A stretch of DNA of 64,000 bases, taken from positions 42,110-106,109 of the forward strand of contig NZ_LCYG01000003.1 of NCBI RefSeq assembly GCF_001017175.1, in the 5' to 3' direction. Positions 31,074 through 40,107 of this stretch are shown here, piece by piece. The notes beneath the pieces are model-generated. The model searched no databases. It saw only the letters and a program-made list of their open reading frames with translations, and had not been told where the DNA came from. A program made the translations under genes and the position numbers. The DNA is from Microvirga vignae. GTDB taxonomy: Bacteria > Pseudomonadota > Alphaproteobacteria > Rhizobiales > Beijerinckiaceae. How positions within the stretch are numbered: position 1 is the first letter of the stretch; the number at the start of each line of letters is the position of its first letter.

Positions 31074-31278
31074 AGCATCGGAACGATCCCAAAAGTGGAC
31101 TTGCACTTTTGGGATCGTTCCGATGCTCATTCTTGAGAGGAGCGCATCGTGCGGAAAACCGGGTCCACTTTTCCGCACGATGCGCTAGAACTGATCCCGC
31201 GTCAGCGGGATCAGTTCTTTTCTTTGCCGAGACGCATCTTTTGACGGCGAACCGGATCCACTTCGCCGAAAAATGCTC
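31071..31278. repeat. composite of CTAG palindromes R1, R2, R4 and R3
   Basis: Four palindromes in a row: R1 (AGAGCATCGGAACGATCCC / GGGATCGTTCCGATGCTC), R2 (GCGCATCGTGCGGAAAACC / TTTTCCGCACGATGCGC), R4 (CTAGAACTGATCCCGC / GCGGGATCAGTTCT) and R3 (GCATCTTTTGACGGCGAACC / CTTCGCCGAAAAATGC). The best-preserved set in the window. The R3 unit lies inside the 3' end of the transporter gene at 31211. Confidence 0.85.
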
Positions 31279-32209
31279 CAGCGCCAAACCACCGACCGAT
31301 CGCAGCAGAAGGCCGCCCATCGATCAGCATGAGGCCGGCTGCGATCAGCGCCATGCCCGCCATGTGTCGCACTTCCAGTGTCTCGCCGAGAAGCAGGACA
31401 CCGAAGAGAATGGCGCTGACCGGAATGAGGAAGGTCACGAGACCCACATTCGTCGCCCCTGCACGTGCGAGCAGGCGAAAGAAGATGAGGTAGGCAACCG
31501 CCGTCGAGACGAGCGCGAGCGCAAGAAGCGACAGAACGGTCGCCATGCTCGGCATGTGCAGCGTCCAGGGCCTGTCGACGATGAAGCTCACGGGCAAAAG
31601 AATGCAGCTCGATGCCGTGACCTGCCCGGCCGCGGCAACGAGCGGCGGAATGCCGAGTGTCTTGAAGCGGCGCCCGAACACGCCGGAAAAGCCGTAAGAC
31701 AATGCTGCGCCCAGCACGGCGAGCTGTGCCAGCACGTTGGTGTTCAGCGATGTGAGCGCAGCAGAGCCGATCATCACCGCGACGCCGATGAAGCCGACGA
31801 TCACCCCGCCGAGGCGCGAGCCGGTGAGCTTTTCATCGCTGGTCAGGTAATGTGCCACGACGACCGTGAAGAGCGGCGTGGTGGCGTTGAGGATCGAGGC
31901 GAGGCCGCTCGCGATGTGGCTCTGACCCCAGACGATCAGGCTGAAGGGAATCACATTGTTGAGGATGCCCATGCCGAAAAAGGCAGCCCAGGCCCGGCGC
32001 TCGCGCGGCAGGCGCATGCCCATGGCGCGGAGCACGATCTGCAGGGTCAGCGCAGCCAGCGACACCCGCAGCGCCACGATGACGAGCGGCGGCAATTCAC
32101 GCACGGCCACGCCGACGAACAGGAAGGAGCCGCCCCAGATGACGGAGAGAAGCCCGAGCAGCGCCCAATCGGACGCTGCGATGGTCTTTTGGATGGGCGC
32201 TTGTGTCAT
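31211..32209 (-). CDS. EamA/DMT family transporter
   Basis: A 332-residue inner-membrane exporter with ten hydrophobic helices as two EamA repeats (first I-W-G-G-S-F-L-F, second after A-L-S-Y-G-F-S-G). Substrates of the family are metabolites and drugs; none can be assigned. The normal protein would end near residue 305. The last ~20 residues (from F-F-G-E-V-D-P-V-R-R) are read from an R3 repeat, so the native stop has been replaced. Confidence 0.82.
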   Translation of the reverse strand: MTQAPIQKTIAASDWALLGLLSVIWGGSFLFVGVAVRELPPLVIVALRVSLAALTLQIVLRAMGMRLPRERRAWAAFFGMGILNNVIPFSLIVWGQSHIASGLASILNATTPLFTVVVAHYLTSDEKLTGSRLGGVIVGFIGVAVMIGSAALTSLNTNVLAQLAVLGAALSYGFSGVFGRRFKTLGIPPLVAAAGQVTASSCILLPVSFIVDRPWTLHMPSMATVLSLLALALVSTAVAYLIFFRLLARAGATNVGLVTFLIPVSAILFGVLLLGETLEVRHMAGMALIAAGLMLIDGRPSAAIGRWFGAGAFFGEVDPVRRQKMRLGKEKN

Positions 32210-32397
32210 GAGGCTATCCCGAATGATTGGGGTATCTCATGCCATGGAAGAGAGCCGTCCGCGACCCGATTTCTGTGATGAAAGTCATCAGCCAGCGGCT
32301 TCCATATTAGATCACCGAACAGAACACATTGCTTTTCCCCCTTGCGTAGAGGGGTGGGGATGGTTCGACCGGGTGAGAGATTGAACGAGATCGCTTC

Positions 32398-32466
32398 CCG
32401 TCATCCGCGGCCTTGGACCGCTCTGGTTTCCGAGACGTGGATGGCCGGGTCAAGCCCGGCCATGAC
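32398..32466. repeat. dispersed repeat type R5, copy 4
   Basis: CGTCATCCGCGGCCTTGG followed by GTGGATGGCCGGGTCAAGCC and CGGCCATGACG. Preceded by the GGGTGGGGATGG...GACCGGGTGAG lead-in at about 32350-32395. Confidence 0.65.
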
Positions 32467-32546
32467 GAGGTGGGCCATGAGGCGATAAAACGAATGCGGC
32501 CATGGTGCGAGGGGAACAGCACTCAGTCCGACATGAAGCTCTCTCC

Positions 32547-32631
32547 GTCATCCCCGGGCTTGTCCCGGGGATCCACGTCTTTGAAGATACTGTTCAAAGA
32601 CGTGGATGGCCGGATCAAGTCCGGCCATGAG
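32547..32631. repeat. dispersed repeat type R5, copy 5
   Basis: CGTCATCCCCGGGCTTGTCC...GGGGATCCACGTC, then GACGTGGATGGCCGGATC...CCGGCCATGAGG. With copy 4 it fills most of the 32210-32810 gap; the remaining ~180 bases show no convincing gene. Confidence 0.7.
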
Positions 32632-32810
32632 GCGGGAGGGCTGTCGTGCTCTCGATATCAGAGATGCGCTCCGACTTTCTGCCCCCAGTCGGCATAGGCC
32701 ACCGCGGAAAGATTTGATTTACGAAGGTTGTGAATTGTTCCGGACCTTTACGGCTCGTTCATCCCTTGGGTCGAACTTAGAGGCCTCACCCGTCCCTGGA
32801 AGCCTCCAGC

Positions 32811-33083
32811 ATGAACCCGCAGAGCTCTCGCCACCCGTCCTACAGCGCCGGCGACCATCGTTATGGCCAATCGCGCAGCTCCGTGCGGTCGAGCTTCTGC
32901 ATCATGCCGCATAGGCCCCGGCCGGAGCGCAATGCCAGCTTCATCTTCGGCCGTTCGGATTCGCGCATCCGCCCGCTGCTGAACCAGGCGGAGCGGAACC
33001 GAATGCATCTCTGGTCCATGGTCATCGCGCTGACCTCATCGGCAGCCGGCACGGCTCTTCTGCTGACGGCCATCCTGCGATGA
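32811..33083 (+). CDS. short hypothetical protein with a C-terminal membrane helix
   Basis: A 90-residue ORF rich in Ser/Arg with one hydrophobic C-terminal segment (S-M-V-I-A-L-T-S-S-A-A-G-T-A-L-L-L). A tail-anchored protein is possible. No family is recognised and no strong Shine-Dalgarno is visible. The TGA stop lies 8 bases before the end of the convergent transporter gene. Confidence 0.4.
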   Translation: MNPQSSRHPSYSAGDHRYGQSRSSVRSSFCIMPHRPRPERNASFIFGRSDSRIRPLLNQAERNRMHLWSMVIALTSSAAGTALLLTAILR

Positions 33084-33090
33084 TTTCTCC

Positions 33091-34869
33091 TCAACGGAGA
33101 GGCCAGAAGACCATGATCAGCGGCGTTCCCACCACCACCACGATGAGTGAGAGCGGCAGGCCAAGCCGCCAATAATCGCCGAATCGATAGCCGCCGGGAC
33201 CCATCACCAGAGTATTGCACTGGTGGCCGATGGGCGTGAGGAAATCGCAAGCCGCACCGATCGCCACCGCCATCAGAAACGCATCGGGCCGGAAACCGAG
33301 CTGCGTGGCAAAGCTCGCCGCGATGGGCGCCATCACGAGCACGGTCGCGGCATTGTTGAGGAACGGCGTCACCGCCATGGCCGCCACCATGATGAGCACG
33401 AGCGCCCCGGTGGGCGGCAGCATCTGCGCCGCCGATGACAGCCAGCCTGCGATCAGATCCGTACCGCCCGTGGTGCGGATGGATTCACTGACCGGGATAA
33501 GCGCACCGAGCATCACGATGATCGGCCATTCGATCGTCTCGTAAGCTTCACGAAGTGTCAGCGAACCGAAAAGAACGAGCAGCACGCCAGCGCCGAAGAA
33601 GGCGATGGAAACAGGGAGCACATTGAAGGCGACGAGCACCATCGTGACGCCGAGAATGGCGACCGGCACGAAGCTACGGCGCGCATTGCCGAGACGGATC
33701 TCGCGCTCGGCCAGGGGAAGGCAGCCGAGATCGCGCAATGTGTCCGGCAGCTTCTTGAGATTACCCTGCAGCACGAGCACATCGCCGGGGCGCAGGGTGA
33801 TGGTGCGAAGACGCTCCTTGAAGCGCTCGCCGCTGCGGCTCACGGCAATGAGATTGACGCCAAAGCGCTCATAGAGACCGATCCGTTCGGATGACAAACC
33901 CGCGAGTACGGAGCTCGGTCCGACGATGGCCTCGATCACACCGATCTCGTCCGTTGCCTCGTCCGTTTCAGGCTGGCGGTGCTCGCGACTGAGCTTGAGG
34001 CCGGCGCGTGCGACGGTGCTTTCGAGCGCCTCGGATTCGCCCTCCAGCATGAGAAGATCGTTCTCGCGGATCCTGACATCCGGCAACGGGCTGGAGCTGC
34101 GCGTCTCGTTCCGGATGATGGCCGCCACCTTCACCTCGCCATTGGCGAGCTTGTGCAGGTCCGCCACCGTCTGCCCCACGACGTCGGATTCAGGGATGAC
34201 CCGCGCCTCGGTGACGTAGTCCTTGATATTGAGTGCCTCGTCCAACGAGGCCGCGCCCTTGCGGCCTTTCGGCAGGAGCCGATAGCCGAAAGCCAGAAAC
34301 CCCACGCCCGCCAGTGCGATGCCGACACCCACCGGCGTGAAATCGAACATGCCGAAAGGCTCGCCCAAAAGCTCACCTCTCACCCGCGACACGATGATGT
34401 TGGGCGAAGTGCCGACCAGCGTGACGATGCCGCCCAACAACGAACCAAAGGCCATGGGCATGAGGAAGCTGGAGGGCAGCGTGTTCGTGCGTCGCGCGAT
34501 CTGGAACGCAACGGGGATCATCATTGCGAGCGCGCCGATATTCTTCACGAAAGCGGAGAGCACCGTCACGGCCGTGACCAGCACGATCACCTGACTCTGC
34601 TCACTGCGCAGATAGGGCGCCGCCCGGTTGAGAGCGGCCTCCAGCACGCCGGATTTCGCAACCGCCGCGCTCACCAGAAGCGCGCTTGCGACGATGATGA
34701 CGATGTCGTCGCTGAATCCCGAGAACGCCTTGTCGGCGGGCACGATGCCGACCAGCACTGCCACCAGAAGCGACATGACCGCGACGAGATCGTACCGGAA
34801 GCGTCCCCAGACGAAGAGCGCCATCATCCCGGCGACGATGGCGAAGGAGAGCATTTGCTGATGGGTCAT
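33091..34869 (-). CDS. SLC13/DASS-type permease with two TrkA-C domains
   Basis: A 592-residue membrane protein: two blocks of hydrophobic helices (about 1-190 and 400-592) around a cytoplasmic middle with two RCK_C/TrkA-C domains (about 215-290 and 305-385, ending R-P-G-D-V-L-V-L-Q-G). The helix-hairpin motif S-A-F-V-K-N-I-G-A-L appears in the first half and P-F-L-N-N-A-A-T-V-L in the second, as in sodium/dicarboxylate or sulfate transporters of the CitT/ArsB clan. Substrate unknown. The frame runs on upstream, but ATG 34869 begins the first helix. Confidence 0.82.
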   Translation of the reverse strand: MTHQQMLSFAIVAGMMALFVWGRFRYDLVAVMSLLVAVLVGIVPADKAFSGFSDDIVIIVASALLVSAAVAKSGVLEAALNRAAPYLRSEQSQVIVLVTAVTVLSAFVKNIGALAMMIPVAFQIARRTNTLPSSFLMPMAFGSLLGGIVTLVGTSPNIIVSRVRGELLGEPFGMFDFTPVGVGIALAGVGFLAFGYRLLPKGRKGAASLDEALNIKDYVTEARVIPESDVVGQTVADLHKLANGEVKVAAIIRNETRSSSPLPDVRIRENDLLMLEGESEALESTVARAGLKLSREHRQPETDEATDEIGVIEAIVGPSSVLAGLSSERIGLYERFGVNLIAVSRSGERFKERLRTITLRPGDVLVLQGNLKKLPDTLRDLGCLPLAEREIRLGNARRSFVPVAILGVTMVLVAFNVLPVSIAFFGAGVLLVLFGSLTLREAYETIEWPIIVMLGALIPVSESIRTTGGTDLIAGWLSSAAQMLPPTGALVLIMVAAMAVTPFLNNAATVLVMAPIAASFATQLGFRPDAFLMAVAIGAACDFLTPIGHQCNTLVMGPGGYRFGDYWRLGLPLSLIVVVVGTPLIMVFWPLR

Positions 34870-34954
34870 GAAGGGCGCGCGAAAGAGGAGAACCTCGTTC
34901 CTAACGCGCGACCGCCCTTCTTTGTGCCCGGCCCTTGGCGCGGGAAAGCCTGCC

Positions 34955-35419
34955 TTATTGCCCCAGCACGAGAGCCCAGTAGCGGCCGTAGCGGTTGTCG
35001 GCATCGGCACGGGCAAAGCCGATCCTGCTGGCCTGAGGCATCAGCAGATTGACGTTGTGGCCGGGGGAATTCTTCCACCGGCTGATGGTGCCATCGACGG
35101 AATCCGCCCCTGCCGAGAGATTCTCGGCCGCATAGCCCATGACGCCGAACTTATCCATGCGGCCCGCGAAATTGCCGTGGCTGAGCCTGCCGGCCGCCGC
35201 CACCACTCGCGCCTGGTATTCGGCCACCTCGTTGAGCTTCGGGTCGACCGTCACCGGGCTCAGGCCCCTGGAGACGCGGTAGGCGGAGATGAGTCTGGCG
35301 GCCTCCGCGGCATCCCTGGTGGAGCTGGCGAGAACGACGTCCCTATTGTTGAGCGCCGTATCGCCGGCGCAGCCCGCAAGCGCCAGAGCGATCAGGGCGG
35401 AGACGAAAAGAACACGCAT
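34955..35419 (-). CDS. CAP-domain (SCP/PR1-like) lipoprotein
   Basis: A 154-residue secreted protein. A signal peptide ends in the lipobox L-A-L-A-G-C at 12-17, so it should be an outer-face lipoprotein. The CAP fold is seen as R-L-S-H-G-N-F, A-A-E-N-L-S-A-G and S-P-G-H-N-V-N-L-L, which carry the conserved His/Glu/His cavity residues. Molecular function in bacteria is mostly unknown. AAGGGG precedes ATG 35419. Confidence 0.82.
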   Translation of the reverse strand: MRVLFVSALIALALAGCAGDTALNNRDVVLASSTRDAAEAARLISAYRVSRGLSPVTVDPKLNEVAEYQARVVAAAGRLSHGNFAGRMDKFGVMGYAAENLSAGADSVDGTISRWKNSPGHNVNLLMPQASRIGFARADADNRYGRYWALVLGQ

Positions 35420-35573
35420 GGAAATCCCCTTGGGGCGGCTTGAGACACCGCTCCTCTTGCAAAAAAGTCCCGTGGTGGTCATGTGGAAAAGCCATGACCC
35501 GATACGCTGAATGCCATGTTGCAGCCTGAGGGTCCAGACCGTCCCCTTGTCCCTTTCCGCGTCAGCTGAGCGC

Positions 35574-36845
35574 ATGTCCCTGCCCTCCTCTTCCCCCCAG
35601 GCCGCCATCATCGGCGGAGGCCCTGCCGGCCTGATCGCGGCGGAAACTCTCGCGCGCGCAGGCGTCGCGGTGACCGTCTACGACCGGATGCCCTCGGTCG
35701 GGCGCAAATTCCTGATGGCCGGACGGGGTGGCCTGAACCTGACCCATTCCGAGGATTTCGAACGATTCGTGACCCGCTATGCGGAGGCTGAACCGATCTT
35801 GCGCCCCCTCATCGAAGCCTTCCGTCCGGAGGATCTGCGAGCGTGGTGCGAGGGTCTGGGAGAGGCAACCTTCGTGGGTTCGAGCGGACGTGTGTTCCCG
35901 AAGTCCTTCAAGGCCTCCCCTCTCCTGCGGGCCTGGCTGACGCGGCTGGAGGACTTGAGCGTGCGCTTTGCCCTGCGGCACACGTGGCAGGGCTGGGATG
36001 CGGAAGGAGCCCTGATCTTCACCGATGCCGCAGGCCGGATTGTCAAACGTGAGCCGGACGCGACCATCCTGGCTCTCGGCGGAGCGAGCTGGCCCCGACT
36101 CGGCTCGGACGGCTCCTGGGTCGGCAGGCTTCACGGCAAGGATATCGCCGTCGCGCCCTTACGCCCGGCCAATATGGGCTTCCTCCTGCCCTGGTCCGAG
36201 GTGATGCGCAGCCGCTTCGAGGGCGAGCCCTTGAAGCGAATCGCCCTCACCTTCGAGGATGTGACGGTGAAGGGCGAGGCGATCATCACGGCGGACGGCA
36301 TCGAGGGCGGCGCGGTCTATGCCCTGTCCGGCCGTCTGCGCAACGCCATCGAGCGACAGGGCAGCGCCACGCTGCTCCTGGATCTGCGGCCCGACCTCTC
36401 CCTGGAGACCCTCACGAAGCGCCTGAGCGCCCCCCGCAAGGGCCAGTCCGCCTCCACCTTCCTGCGCAAGGCGGCGGGTTTGAGCCCGCCGGGCATCGCC
36501 CTGTTGCGCGAATCGGCACCCCAGCTGCCGGTGGAGCCCGATGCCCTGGCCCGGCTCATCAAGGCCGTGCCCCTGACGCTCAGCGGAGCGAAATCCTTGG
36601 GAAGGGCCATTTCCACAGCAGGCGGCGTACCTTTTGGCGAACTCGACCGGAATCTCATGCTCAGGCGGATGCCTGGGGTCTTCGTGGCGGGCGAGATGCT
36701 GGATTGGGAGGCCCCGACCGGCGGCTACCTGCTCCAGGCCACCTTCGCCACCGGCCTTGCGGCGGCCAGAGGCGTGCTTTCCTTCCTGCGGATTCCCGAT
36801 GCCGCATTGACCTCGAATCCGGCATCGGCCACACGGCATCCGTGA
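35574..36845 (+). CDS. BaiN/HI0933-family NAD(P)/FAD-dependent oxidoreductase
   Basis: A 423-residue flavoprotein. The FAD motif G-G-G-P-A-G is at 14-19, M-A-G-R-G-G-L-N-L-T near 48-57 is the signature of this family, and the C-terminal G-E-M-L-D-W-E-A-P-T-G-G-Y-L-L binds flavin. Family members reduce steroid or other enones or are uncharacterised; the role here is unknown. An upstream ATG at 35511 is in frame, but the fold starts at 35574. Its TGA overlaps the GTG of recQ by 4 bases. Confidence 0.82.
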   Translation: MSLPSSSPQAAIIGGGPAGLIAAETLARAGVAVTVYDRMPSVGRKFLMAGRGGLNLTHSEDFERFVTRYAEAEPILRPLIEAFRPEDLRAWCEGLGEATFVGSSGRVFPKSFKASPLLRAWLTRLEDLSVRFALRHTWQGWDAEGALIFTDAAGRIVKREPDATILALGGASWPRLGSDGSWVGRLHGKDIAVAPLRPANMGFLLPWSEVMRSRFEGEPLKRIALTFEDVTVKGEAIITADGIEGGAVYALSGRLRNAIERQGSATLLLDLRPDLSLETLTKRLSAPRKGQSASTFLRKAAGLSPPGIALLRESAPQLPVEPDALARLIKAVPLTLSGAKSLGRAISTAGGVPFGELDRNLMLRRMPGVFVAGEMLDWEAPTGGYLLQATFATGLAAARGVLSFLRIPDAALTSNPASATRHP

Positions 36846-38644
36846 TCGACCCGCGCAAGATTCTCCACGACGTTTTCGGCTTTCCCTCCTTCCGCGAAGG
36901 ACAGGAGGAGATCGTGCGCGCCGTTTTGTCCGGCGAGGACGTGCTCGCCATTATGCCGACGGGCGCGGGCAAGTCGCTCTGCTATCAGCTGCCGACCCTT
37001 GCCCGGGAAGGCCTGACCCTGGTGGTCTCGCCGCTCATCGCGCTCATGCGCGATCAGGTGGCGGCTCTGCGCCATTTCGGCATCGAGGCGGGAAGCCTCA
37101 ACTCCGCCAACGACCCGGACGAGAACCGCCGCGTGGTCGACTCCGTTCGGGACGGGCGCATGCGCATCCTCTATGCCTCGCCCGAGCGCCTGGCCAATAC
37201 CGGAACCACCGAGTGGCTCGGCCGCTCCGGCGTGAACCTGCTCGCCATCGACGAGGCGCATTGCGTCTCGCAATGGGGCCACGATTTCCGTCCCGAATAC
37301 GCCATGCTCGGCGATGTGCGCCGCCGTCTCGGCAATGTGCAGACCATCGCGCTCACCGCCACGGCCGACGTGGCAACGCGCGGCGACATCATGCATCGCC
37401 TGTTCGAGGAGGAGCCGCGCCTCTTCATCCACGGCTTCGACCGCCCGAACCTGCGGTTGGCCATGCAGGCCAAGGAGCATGCGCGGCGTCAGCTCTTCTC
37501 CTTCCTCGACAAGCACCGGCACGAGAGCGGCATCGTCTATTGCTCGTCGCGCGATGCCACCGAGAAGCTCGCCGATTCGTTGAGCCAGGCGGGTTATCGC
37601 GCGCTGCCCTATCACGCAGGCATGCCTCAAGGCGAGCGCGCCAAGAATCAGGACATCTTCCTGCAGGAGGACGGCGTGGTGATGGTCGCCACCGTCGCTT
37701 TCGGCATGGGCATCGACAAGCCGGACGTGCGCTTCGTCGCGCATGCGGCATTGCCGAAATCGATCGAGGCCTATTACCAGGAGATCGGCCGCGCGGGCCG
37801 CGATGGCGCACCCGCCGACACGCTGACCCTCTACGGCCTCGACGACATGCGCCTGCGCCGACTGCAGATCGAGGACAGCGATGCGGCGGACGAGCAGAAG
37901 CGCGTGGAGCGCCAGCGCCTCAACGCGCTTGTCGCTTTGTGCGAGGCACCGCGCTGCCGCCGCCAGACGCTGCTCGCCTATTTCGGCGAGACCACCGAGC
38001 CCTGCGGCAATTGCGATCTGTGCATCGAAGGCGTCATGTCCTTCGACGGCACCATCGAGGCGCAAAAGATTCTCTCAGCCATCGTCCGCACGGGCGAGCG
38101 GTTCGGCACGGAGCACCTCATCAGCATCCTCGTGGGCGACGGGACGGAGCCGATCCTTCGTTTCGGTCACGACAAGCTCAAGACCTTCGGCGTCGGGAAG
38201 GACCGTTCCAAGAACGAATGGCGCTCGCTCCTGCGCCAGATCTACGCGGCTGGCCTCGTCAGCCTGGAGCTCGCCGAATACGGCCGCTGGACCCTGACCG
38301 ACAAGGGCGTCGCCGTGCTGAAAGGTCAGGAGCGGATCGAACTGCGCTCCGATGTCCTCATGAAGCCTGCCGATCGTCGTCGCCGTCGCTCGCGCGTCGA
38401 AGCGGAAGCCATCGTGCCTTCCGACGATCCGCTGCTCCTCGATCTCAAGGCGCTGCGCACGCGCTTGGCGAAGGAAGAGGGCGTGCCTGCCTACGTGATC
38501 TTCTCCGACCGCAGCCTCATCGACATGGCGGCGAAGCGCCCCACCACCGCGCGCGCCTTCGGCGAGATCCACGGCGTCGGCCAGGCCAAGCTCGATCGCT
38601 ATGCCGACGCCTTCCTCGAAGTGCTGAAGGCACACGCGGCTTAG
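36842..38644 (+). CDS. recQ: ATP-dependent DNA helicase RecQ (GTG start)
   Basis: A 600-residue 3'-5' superfamily 2 helicase for recombination and fork repair. Walker A P-T-G-A-G-K-S is at 39-45, the D-E-A-H box near 137, and the zinc-binding cysteines of the RecQ-Ct domain near 375-395 (C-R...C-G-N-C-D-L-C). A winged helix follows, and a C-terminal HRDC domain lies at about 530-600. Starts at GTG 36842, overlapping the flavoprotein stop as GTGA. Length matches E. coli RecQ (609). Confidence 0.93.
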   Translation: MIDPRKILHDVFGFPSFREGQEEIVRAVLSGEDVLAIMPTGAGKSLCYQLPTLAREGLTLVVSPLIALMRDQVAALRHFGIEAGSLNSANDPDENRRVVDSVRDGRMRILYASPERLANTGTTEWLGRSGVNLLAIDEAHCVSQWGHDFRPEYAMLGDVRRRLGNVQTIALTATADVATRGDIMHRLFEEEPRLFIHGFDRPNLRLAMQAKEHARRQLFSFLDKHRHESGIVYCSSRDATEKLADSLSQAGYRALPYHAGMPQGERAKNQDIFLQEDGVVMVATVAFGMGIDKPDVRFVAHAALPKSIEAYYQEIGRAGRDGAPADTLTLYGLDDMRLRRLQIEDSDAADEQKRVERQRLNALVALCEAPRCRRQTLLAYFGETTEPCGNCDLCIEGVMSFDGTIEAQKILSAIVRTGERFGTEHLISILVGDGTEPILRFGHDKLKTFGVGKDRSKNEWRSLLRQIYAAGLVSLELAEYGRWTLTDKGVAVLKGQERIELRSDVLMKPADRRRRRSRVEAEAIVPSDDPLLLDLKALRTRLAKEEGVPAYVIFSDRSLIDMAAKRPTTARAFGEIHGVGQAKLDRYADAFLEVLKAHAA

Positions 38645-38656
38645 GCGTTTCTGCCG

Positions 38657-38743
38657 TCATGGCCGGGCATGGCCCGGCCATCCCGCTTGGAAAAGCGCAG
38701 CGCTTCACGGATCGAGATCACCGGCACAAGGCCGGTGATGACG
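38657..38743. repeat. dispersed repeat type R5, copy 6
   Basis: GTCATGGCCGGGCATGGCCC...CGGCCATCCCGCTTGG, then ATCACCGGCACAAGGCCGGTGATGACG. Nearly the same sequence as copy 7 at 39946-40035, including the spacer. Confidence 0.75.
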
Positions 38744-38772
38744 TGAGGGATATTCCTTAGGCCGCATACGCC

Positions 38773-39891
38773 TTAAGTAGCCACCTCGATCCACCGCCCC
38801 TCGTGCGCGCTGCGCGCCATGGCATCGACCGTTCGCTCGATGCGGATACCATCCTCGAACTCAATGAGGTGCGCCTTCTCACCCGCAAGGCGCCGGATGA
38901 GTTCGCGGCATTCGATGATTTTCAGATCGTTGAAGCCGAGGCCGTGACCGGGTGCGGGGATGAACCTGTCATAAGGAGGATGCTGTGGCCCGGTGAGGAT
39001 GGTGCGGAAGCCTTGTGTCTCCCTCGAGCCATCGACCGTATAGAGCTGCACCTCGTTCATGCGCTCCTGATCGTACACGATGGTGCCTTTCGAGCCGAAG
39101 ATCTGCACGAAGATGCGGCCCTTCCGCCCCCAGGCGGAACGATTGAGGGAGAGCACACCGGAGGCGCCGTTCTCCAGCTCCATCAGCACGGTCGTAATGT
39201 CGTATGTTTCCACGACACGGCGGCCGCCTTCCTGCAAAGGGCGATCCGGGTAGGGCTTCGCCATATGGCCGCATACGCGACGCACACCGCCGAGCAGCAC
39301 CCGCAGAAGACTCAAAGGATGGACGCCGAAATCGTCGAGCGCGCCGTACCCTGAGGACGCCTCGCTCTTCCAATAGAAGAAATCCTCGGGATTGGCCATG
39401 AAGTCCTCGTCCATCTCGAGGCGCACATGATTGACTTCGCCGATCTGCCCCTCGTCGAGAATGCGGCGGATCAGGCGCGTGGCCGGGTTCTGGATGTAGT
39501 TGTAGCCAAGTGCCGCGACCCTGCCTGAGGCACGCGCGGCAGCCAGCATGCGCTCCGCATCCTCCAGCCTCGTCGCCATGGGCTTTTCGCACCACACATG
39601 CTTGCCGGCCTCCAGCGCCGCAATCGCCATCTCGGGATGGAAGGCATTGGGTGTGGTGATCGAGACCACGTCGATATCAGGATCGTTCACGAGCGTGCGC
39701 CAGTCGCCGGTGGCGCGCTCGAATCCGAGCTCCCGCGCCTTTCTCTCCGCGAGATCCTGCGAGGCCTCCGCCAGCACCGCAAGTCGTGGGCGGGGAACGT
39801 CGCCGAACACGGAAGCGACCGCGTTCCAGGCGAGCGCGTGGCACTTGCCCATGTAGCCCGTGCCTATGAGGCCGATGTTCAGAGACTTCAT
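38773..39891 (-). CDS. Gfo/Idh/MocA family oxidoreductase, probable inositol-related dehydrogenase
   Basis: A 372-residue NAD-dependent sugar or cyclitol dehydrogenase. The Rossmann motif G-T-G-Y-M-G is at 10-15, the catalytic E-K-P with its conserved Lys follows W-C near 99, and a C-terminal dimer-forming sheet completes the fold. CGGGAG lies 8 bases before ATG 39891. It follows the inositol ABC importer genes on the same strand, so a scyllo- or chiro-inositol dehydrogenase or an inosose isomerase role is likely but not proven. iolG proper lies at 44330. Confidence 0.78.
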   Translation of the reverse strand: MKSLNIGLIGTGYMGKCHALAWNAVASVFGDVPRPRLAVLAEASQDLAERKARELGFERATGDWRTLVNDPDIDVVSITTPNAFHPEMAIAALEAGKHVWCEKPMATRLEDAERMLAAARASGRVAALGYNYIQNPATRLIRRILDEGQIGEVNHVRLEMDEDFMANPEDFFYWKSEASSGYGALDDFGVHPLSLLRVLLGGVRRVCGHMAKPYPDRPLQEGGRRVVETYDITTVLMELENGASGVLSLNRSAWGRKGRIFVQIFGSKGTIVYDQERMNEVQLYTVDGSRETQGFRTILTGPQHPPYDRFIPAPGHGLGFNDLKIIECRELIRRLAGEKAHLIEFEDGIRIERTVDAMARSAHEGRWIEVAT

Positions 39892-39945
39892 TCGCCATGC
39901 TCCCGAAAACAACAACAACCCATTGCTCTCACCTTGAGAGTCCCC

Positions 39946-40035
39946 CGTCATGGCCGGGCATGGCCCGGCCATCCCGCTTGGAAAAGCGCCGCGCCTCAAG
40001 CCATTGGGATCACCGGCACAAGGCCGGTGATGACG
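39946..40035. repeat. dispersed repeat type R5, copy 7
   Basis: CGTCATGGCCGGGCATGG...CCATCCCGCTTGGAAAAGC, then GGGATCACCGGCACAAGG...CCGGTGATGACG. Lies between the ABC ATPase gene and the Gfo/Idh gene. Confidence 0.75.
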
Positions 40036-40107
40036 TGCAGAGGCATGGATGATGCGCAGCGCATGATGAACCTGCCATTCACGATGAGGCGGTGCTCATC
40101 GATGCGC

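Noticed and set aside
30359..32278. A 639-codon plus-strand frame across the periplasmic gene, the repeats and the transporter gene
   Set aside because: It runs through two genes supported by signal peptide and membrane helices and through repeat DNA; its composition is low-complexity.
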